This document shows, one piece after another, positions 37,419 to 40,981 of a DNA stretch of 40,981 bases. The notes under the pieces were generated by a model. It had not been told where the DNA came from, ran no database searches, and saw only the letters and a program-made list of their open reading frames with translations. The stretch's first letter is position 1; every line of letters begins with the position of its first letter. Made by a program: the position numbers and the translations under genes. Source of the stretch: Streptomyces albospinus (lineage in GTDB: Bacteria > Actinomycetota > Actinomycetes > Streptomycetales > Streptomycetaceae); contig NZ_BMRP01000021.1 in the NCBI RefSeq assembly GCF_014648695.1, positions 104,125 through 145,105 of the forward strand. The letters are read 5' to 3'.

Positions 37419-38080
37419 GGGTTCTGTCCCTTGATGATCTTCGGCAGTGCGGTGGTGTAGTTGTCGGAGGTGGCCTCCTGCATCCCCATCCAGTGGATCT
37501 TGTCGTCCTTGGGGGAGCTCAGCAGGACCTGTGCGCCGTGCGTGGAGACGACGTCGCCGTTCGCCTTCCTGACCGGCTTCTCGATCCCGATGTTCACGTC
37601 CCGGGCGGCCTTCTGGATGGTGTCGAACTTCCCGGTCAGGCCGATGAAGTCCTTGTCGATGCCGCCGAGCCACTTCTTGAGCTGGGCCGGGGTGTCGCGC
37701 TCCGGGTCGGAGGTCACGAAGACCACCCGCAGATCGCTCTGTTCGGCCTTCGGCAGCTGCTTCACCGCCACCGCGATGTTGGCCATCGTCGTCGGGCAGA
37801 CGTCCGGGCAGTTGGTGTAGCCGAAGTAGATCAGCGTCGGATGGCCCTTGGTCTTCTCCAGCAGGTCGTACGGCGTGCCGTCGGTGTCGGTCAGGGTGAG
37901 GTCCGGCTTCTCCATCGGGGAGTCGAGGGTGAGGATCGGCTTGGCCGTCGTACCGCCGGAGACGACGGCGGCGGGCTGGTCCGCGTCGCCGCTCCCGCAG
38001 GCGGTCAGGGTGAGCGCGGCGGTTGCCCCGAGGGCGGACAGCAGCAGGGTTCTTCTGCGCATCGCAGATGAGGTACGCAT
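37415..38080 (-). CDS. sco: Sco1/SenC-family copper chaperone lipoprotein
   Basis: A 221-aa lipoprotein with lipobox LTAC (Cys28) and a thioredoxin-like fold. The copper site is Cys91 and Cys95 in NCPDVCP plus His181 in VSTHGAQ; all three are present. Sco delivers copper to the CuA or CuB centre of cytochrome c oxidase and, in Streptomyces, affects development under low copper. It is coupled to ecuC by a 4-bp overlap and so leads the sco-ecuC-copCD-dtpA operon. The start is ATG 38080 (a second ATG at 38062 is possible). Upstream, a TATATCT sequence close to the start and a 16-nt-period direct repeat mark the promoter region. Confidence 0.95.
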   Translation of the reverse strand: MRTSSAMRRRTLLLSALGATAALTLTACGSGDADQPAAVVSGGTTAKPILTLDSPMEKPDLTLTDTDGTPYDLLEKTKGHPTLIYFGYTNCPDVCPTTMANIAVAVKQLPKAEQSDLRVVFVTSDPERDTPAQLKKWLGGIDKDFIGLTGKFDTIQKAARDVNIGIEKPVRKANGDVVSTHGAQVLLSSPKDDKIHWMGMQEATSDNYTTALPKIIKGQNP

Positions 38081-38116
38081 TACAGATATATCCCGTTGGT
38101 TCCAGTTGGTCCGTTA

Positions 38117-38141
38117 CTTCTGAATTTCGGTGCTTCTGAAT
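38117..38141. promoter_or_regulatory. direct repeat upstream of sco
   Basis: CTTCTGAAT occurs twice (38117-38125 and 38133-38141) with a period of 16 bp, about 37-61 bp upstream of the sco start. It could be an operator for a copper- or development-related regulator. It does not resemble a CsoR palindrome. Confidence 0.35.
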
Positions 38142-38263
38142 CCGGGTGGATGTCGTGGGTGCCGGTGTGCACGCCGGTGCGCACACCGGTGACTGCTCCC
38201 GTACGAACGGGGGCCCGACCGGCGTGGATCGCCCGCCGGTCCGGCACCCGGTGCGGTGCGGGG

Positions 38264-39004
38264 TCAGGCGTTGCGGCGGCGGCCGGCGAGCACGCCGAAC
38301 GCGACCCCGACGATGCCGACGACGATCCCGGCGACCGCCAGCACCCGCGCCGTGGTGTCACTGGGGGACGCGTCCGCGGCGTTCTTGGCGGTGTCGCTCT
38401 TCGCGCCGTCCTTGCCGTCGCCCGAACTCTGGCCGGAGCCGTCGGCGCCGGCCGCGGTGAGCTTGAGCACCGGCGCCGGGTTCTCCGGCTCCGGGCCGCC
38501 CGGCTTCGCCGGCTCGATCCAGCGCACGACCTCCTTGTTGTCGTACGTCTGGAGGGCCTTGAAGACCAGTTGGTCGACGTCGTTCGGCAGCTGGCCCACG
38601 GAGAGCGGGAACTGCTGGAACTGGCCGGGCTCGATGCCCTTGCCGTCCGCGGTCCAAGTGATCTTCGAGGGCGCCTCGTTGATCTTCTCGCCCTCCATCT
38701 CGATCGGCTTGGCGAGCTTGGACTTGGTGACGTCGACCTTCCAGCCGGGCACCGGCTCCGGCATCACGGACGCCAGCGGATGGTCCGTCGGCAGGGCCAC
38801 CTCGACCTTGACGGTCGAGGCGTTGTCCTTCTCGTTGGGCACCTTGATGCTGACGGTGGCGAAGCCGCCCTTGGGGGCGCTGCCCGGCTGCACGGTGACA
38901 TGCGCGAAGGCCGGGCCGGCGAGCAGCAGTACGGAGCCGGCGGCGATCCCGCCGAGGACGGGGAGTCGGCGGGCGATACGGCGCGCCGACGGGGTCTTGG
39001 ACAT
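38264..39004 (-). CDS. YcnI-family (DUF1775) copper-binding protein
   Basis: A 246-aa exported protein. A signal peptide ends at AFA, so His35 (AFAHVTVQPG) becomes the mature N-terminus and, as in B. subtilis YcnI, a histidine-brace copper ligand. The YcnI beta-sandwich spans about 35-165 and includes VPGWKVD and ITWTADGKGIEPGQF. A Gly/Ser/Asp-rich linker follows, then a C-terminal transmembrane helix (about 222-242) and an Arg-rich anchor. The protein thus projects from the membrane. GGAG lies about 9 nt before the ATG. It sits 183 bp upstream of sco on the same strand and belongs functionally to the copper cluster, although a strong hairpin at 39060-39088 separates it from the gene upstream. 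Confidence 0.93.
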   Translation of the reverse strand: MSKTPSARRIARRLPVLGGIAAGSVLLLAGPAFAHVTVQPGSAPKGGFATVSIKVPNEKDNASTVKVEVALPTDHPLASVMPEPVPGWKVDVTKSKLAKPIEMEGEKINEAPSKITWTADGKGIEPGQFQQFPLSVGQLPNDVDQLVFKALQTYDNKEVVRWIEPAKPGGPEPENPAPVLKLTAAGADGSGQSSGDGKDGAKSDTAKNAADASPSDTTARVLAVAGIVVGIVGVAFGVLAGRRRNA

Positions 39005-39059
39005 GAAGAAACACTCCATGAAGTCAGGAGGAAAGGGGAAAAGGGGACGGTCGGTGTCC

Positions 39060-39088
39060 GGCCGGCGCGCGCCGACGCCGCGCCGGCC
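39060..39088. terminator. hairpin between the uncharacterised membrane gene and ycnI
   Basis: GGCCGGCGCG (39060-39069) and CGCGCCGGCC (39079-39088) form a perfect 10-bp stem with a 9-nt loop. It lies between two genes on the same strand, so it may terminate or attenuate transcription before ycnI. Confidence 0.5.
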
Positions 39089-39128
39089 CGTCCTCCCCCG
39101 GTCCTCCGGGAGCGTGCTTCGCGTGGCG

Positions 39129-39974
39129 TCAGGCCGCGAGGGCCAGGCAGGCCGGGGCGGGCGGTCCCCGCCTGACGACACTGTGGTGGAGCGCGGCATC
39201 GCGCAGGCCGGGTTTGTCATCCCCGTACGAAAGGGGGGCGCGCAGCGCGTCGCCGTGCGCCGTGCCGAGTCCGGCGAGCAGCGCCCGTACGAGGGTGAGC
39301 GCCCAGCGCAGCGCGCCCATCAGCGCCTGCGCGGTGACCTCCCGCGCCGCCGGGGCCGACAGCCGCACCAGCCGCCACAGCGCGGCCTCGCCCCGCCGCA
39401 GCAGCCAGCCGAGCGCGAGCGCGGCGAGCAGATGCCCCAGCAGCATGGGCAGCGACGGCGCCAGGCAGTCCGACATCGTCGAACCGCCGCCCCCGCCACC
39501 GCTGGTGGCATGCCCGCCGGAGCCCGTCAGCCCGGCCGCCGTGGCCATGTCCAGGCCGCCGGGACCGAGCAGCCGCCGCGCTTCACCGGCGTCCAGCCGT
39601 CCGCCGCCGAGCCCGCACGTCATGTGCCGGGCCAGTGCGACGGCCGTCCGGTCGGAGACACCGGAGGGCGGTGCCGCCATCGGGTGCTGCCCCATCGCGA
39701 ACAGCGAGTGCAGTGCCAGCTGGCCCACCGCGAGTCCGGCCGCGATCCCCGGCAGCGAGCGTTCCCGCCCGGCCAGCGGGGCCGCCACCGCGAACACCGC
39801 GGCGCAGGCCAGGCCCAGCGTCCACAGCGGAACGGCGGCGAACGAGGCGACCATGTGCCCGGCAGCGGACAGCGCGACGCAGACCGCGGTGAACACCGCG
39901 GCCCTCAGCAGCCGCAGATCGGCGGCAGCGCGCGCGGTGGGGGCGGGCGGGGCAGTCATGGCGGGCGCCATCAT
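39129..39974 (-). CDS. uncharacterised polytopic membrane protein of the copper region
   Basis: About 281 aa with perhaps six hydrophobic segments: near 20-42, 46-65, 70-95, then after a Gly/Ser/His-rich loop (about 100-170) further helices near 168-185 and 190-215. I do not recognise the family. Met and His residues are frequent near the helices (SAAGHMVASF, LHSLFAMGQHP, ALARHMTCG), which would fit metal binding but is not proof. It is the first gene of the minus-strand copper region, 124 bp upstream of ycnI. The start is uncertain: ATG 39974 (used), ATG 39959, or a GTG at 39992. AAGG lies upstream of the ATG at 39974. Confidence 0.78.
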   Translation of the reverse strand: MMAPAMTAPPAPTARAAADLRLLRAAVFTAVCVALSAAGHMVASFAAVPLWTLGLACAAVFAVAAPLAGRERSLPGIAAGLAVGQLALHSLFAMGQHPMAAPPSGVSDRTAVALARHMTCGLGGGRLDAGEARRLLGPGGLDMATAAGLTGSGGHATSGGGGGGSTMSDCLAPSLPMLLGHLLAALALGWLLRRGEAALWRLVRLSAPAAREVTAQALMGALRWALTLVRALLAGLGTAHGDALRAPLSYGDDKPGLRDAALHHSVVRRGPPAPACLALAA

Positions 39975-40228
39975 CCCACTGCCCTTATCCACCGCCTACG
40001 GCAGGGTTTCACCAAGTACGGCACGACCCCGCTCACGGGGGCGCCTACCGGGGCGCCGGCGGCGTCCGCCAGGGCGCGCGACGGCGCGCACGCGGCGCCT
40101 CGCCTACACCTATGCGCTCACCTTCCGCATCCGCCGAATGAGCGGTATCACGTCCCGGACATGCTTACGGACCTTGCGGCGCGGCAATAGGTATCGGTAT
40201 GTCGAGCCGTGGCCAGGAGGCTGGAGCG

Positions 40229-40714
40229 ATGAGCATCTGGTGGACCCTCCATCTGCGGCGTGAGGCCGCGAGTGTGCCGCTCGCCCGTCGTCTGCTTCTG
40301 GGCACGATGGAGACGGCCGGCGTCGACCCGGACATCTGTTACGACCTGTCGGTCGCCCTCTCCGAGGCCTGCGCGAACGCCGTCGAGCACGGCGGCGACG
40401 CCGCCACCGACGACTACCGCGTCACCGCCTACATCGACGGCGACACCTGCCGCATCGAGGTCACCGACTCCGGACCCGGCTTCCGCCGTAGCGCCCCTCC
40501 CCATACCGCGACGGACCGCGCTCTGGCGCCGGCTCCCGTCCCCACCCCCGCGCAGGCCCCCGCATACGCCGAGGACGGCCGGGGGCTTTTTCTGATCGAA
40601 GCCCTCACCGACCACGTCCAGTACCACAACCGCACGGGCAGACGCGGCGCCGTGGTCAGCTTCGACAAGATCCTCAAGTGGCGCGAGGGCGCGGCGCTTC
40701 CGATGGCGTCGTAG
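40229..40714 (+). CDS. HATPase_c anti-sigma-factor-like ATP-binding protein
   Basis: A 161-aa member of the RsbW/SpoIIAB-like group that is highly expanded in Streptomyces. The GHKL fold shows the N box ALSEACANAVEHG (Glu46, Asn50), the G1 box VTDSGPGF and the G2-like GRGLFLIEALTD. A Pro/Ala-rich insert of about 30 residues sits between the G boxes. Such proteins bind ATP and act as anti-sigma factors or serine kinases of anti-sigma-factor antagonists; the partner is not encoded here. AGGAGG lies 8 nt before the ATG at 40229, which is preferred to the ATG at 40199. A perfect 12-bp hairpin follows the gene, so it is probably a single-gene transcript. Confidence 0.92.
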   Translation: MSIWWTLHLRREAASVPLARRLLLGTMETAGVDPDICYDLSVALSEACANAVEHGGDAATDDYRVTAYIDGDTCRIEVTDSGPGFRRSAPPHTATDRALAPAPVPTPAQAPAYAEDGRGLFLIEALTDHVQYHNRTGRRGAVVSFDKILKWREGAALPMAS

Positions 40715-40819
40715 CCGGTCGGATCCGGGACGCTGCGGTCCTCGGCAAGCCGCTGGGGGCGGCGTACCGCTACGGATCCTGCAACTGGGGCACGGCATCG
40801 GGACTTGGTGCGGGTGAAC

Positions 40820-40855
40820 GGAGGCGGGTGGAGGCAAGCAGCGCCACCCGCCTCC
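40820..40855 (+). terminator. strong hairpin after the anti-sigma-like gene
   Basis: GGAGGCGGGTGG (40820-40831) and CCACCCGCCTCC (40844-40855) form a perfect 12-bp stem with a 12-nt loop, 105 bp beyond the stop codon. No U-tract follows. Confidence 0.65.
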
Positions 40856-40977
40856 TCGCTTCCTCCGGCGGCTGTCGACTCGTAGGGAATCTAAGTGCGA
40901 CACCGCGGCCCACCCGCCCACCCCCCACCCAACTACCCTGCCGAAGCGGCAGCCCAGTGTTCCGACCAGGGGACACC

Positions 40978-40981
40978 GTGA
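40978..40981 (+). other. possible start of a further plus-strand gene
   Basis: AGGGGAC lies about 5 nt before GTG at 40978-40980, and the window then ends. A TACCCT box at 40934-40939 could be its -10. Only the start codon and one base are visible, so the product cannot be named. Confidence 0.3.

Noticed and set aside
40005..40012. parS-like GTTTCACC upstream of the membrane gene
   Set aside because: The right half is absent.

Overview
The window is high-GC actinobacterial DNA and almost certainly a Streptomyces chromosome. The coding regions favour G or C at third positions, GTG starts are common, several genes look leaderless, and the gene set is typical of the genus: PspAB-HtpX, an F420-type LLM oxidoreductase, a SAV_915-family protein, a DtpA/EcuC/Sco copper locus and a fused seryl-tRNA synthetase/HAD unit. 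Two sites suggest the window lies near the replication origin, in the conserved core: a perfect ParB-binding parS site at 60-75, and a cluster of perfect DnaA boxes at 31863-32184 between serS and pheA. No transposase, integrase, CRISPR array, tRNA or rRNA was seen.

Layout. 1-4.5 kb: parS, a Cof-type HAD phosphatase, an LLM oxidoreductase, the membrane-stress pair htpX-pspAB, and a KptA/Tpt1 RNA 2'-phosphotransferase. 4.5-8.8 kb: a PadR repressor with two near-adjacent 28-bp operators, a divergent membrane protein plus carotenoid oxygenase pair, and a MerR regulator. 9.1-12.8 kb: a three-gene minus-strand unit with an M24 aminopeptidase-like protein, an EphD-like alpha/beta-hydrolase-SDR fusion and a PF10118-type metal-dependent hydrolase. 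13.2-17.0 kb: two back-to-back ABC ATPase/permease pairs separated by a 54-bp tandem repeat. 17.4-21.1 kb: a short MltG-like protein, a CynX/NimT-type MFS transporter and its probable FadR/GntR regulator. 21.5-23.4 kb: a diaminopimelate decarboxylase paralogue preceded by a SAV_915-family gene; its 3' end runs into 21-nt repeats and a strong hairpin. 23.9-29.5 kb: MerR and LysR regulators, a DHA2 drug exporter, a divergent double-domain Lrp regulator and a rhomboid-like membrane protein. 29.5-33.2 kb: a HAD phosphatase coupled to serS, the DnaA-box region, and pheA. 33.3-40.0 kb: a six-gene minus-strand copper region (uncharacterised membrane protein, YcnI, Sco, EcuC/PCuAC, CopC-CopD fusion, DtpA peroxidase). 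40.2-40.7 kb: a HATPase_c anti-sigma-like protein followed by a strong terminator; a new gene may begin at the right edge.

How the parts fit. The copper region is a coherent extracytoplasmic copper-handling set: Sco and EcuC deliver copper, CopC-CopD and YcnI bind or move it, and the Tat-exported DyP peroxidase has been linked in S. lividans to maturation of a copper oxidase. The parS and DnaA-box sites make the window part of the origin-proximal segregation and initiation-control domain. Elsewhere regulators sit beside their likely targets: PadR with the carotenoid oxygenase, GntR with the MFS, Lrp with the DHA2 exporter. Six or seven genes show a TAnnnT -10 box exactly 6-7 nt before the start codon, which points to leaderless mRNAs.

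Limits: no homology search was run. Family calls rest on motifs read in the translated sequence and on recalled family knowledge. Starts were chosen by ribosome-binding site, overlap with the preceding gene, or -10 position.
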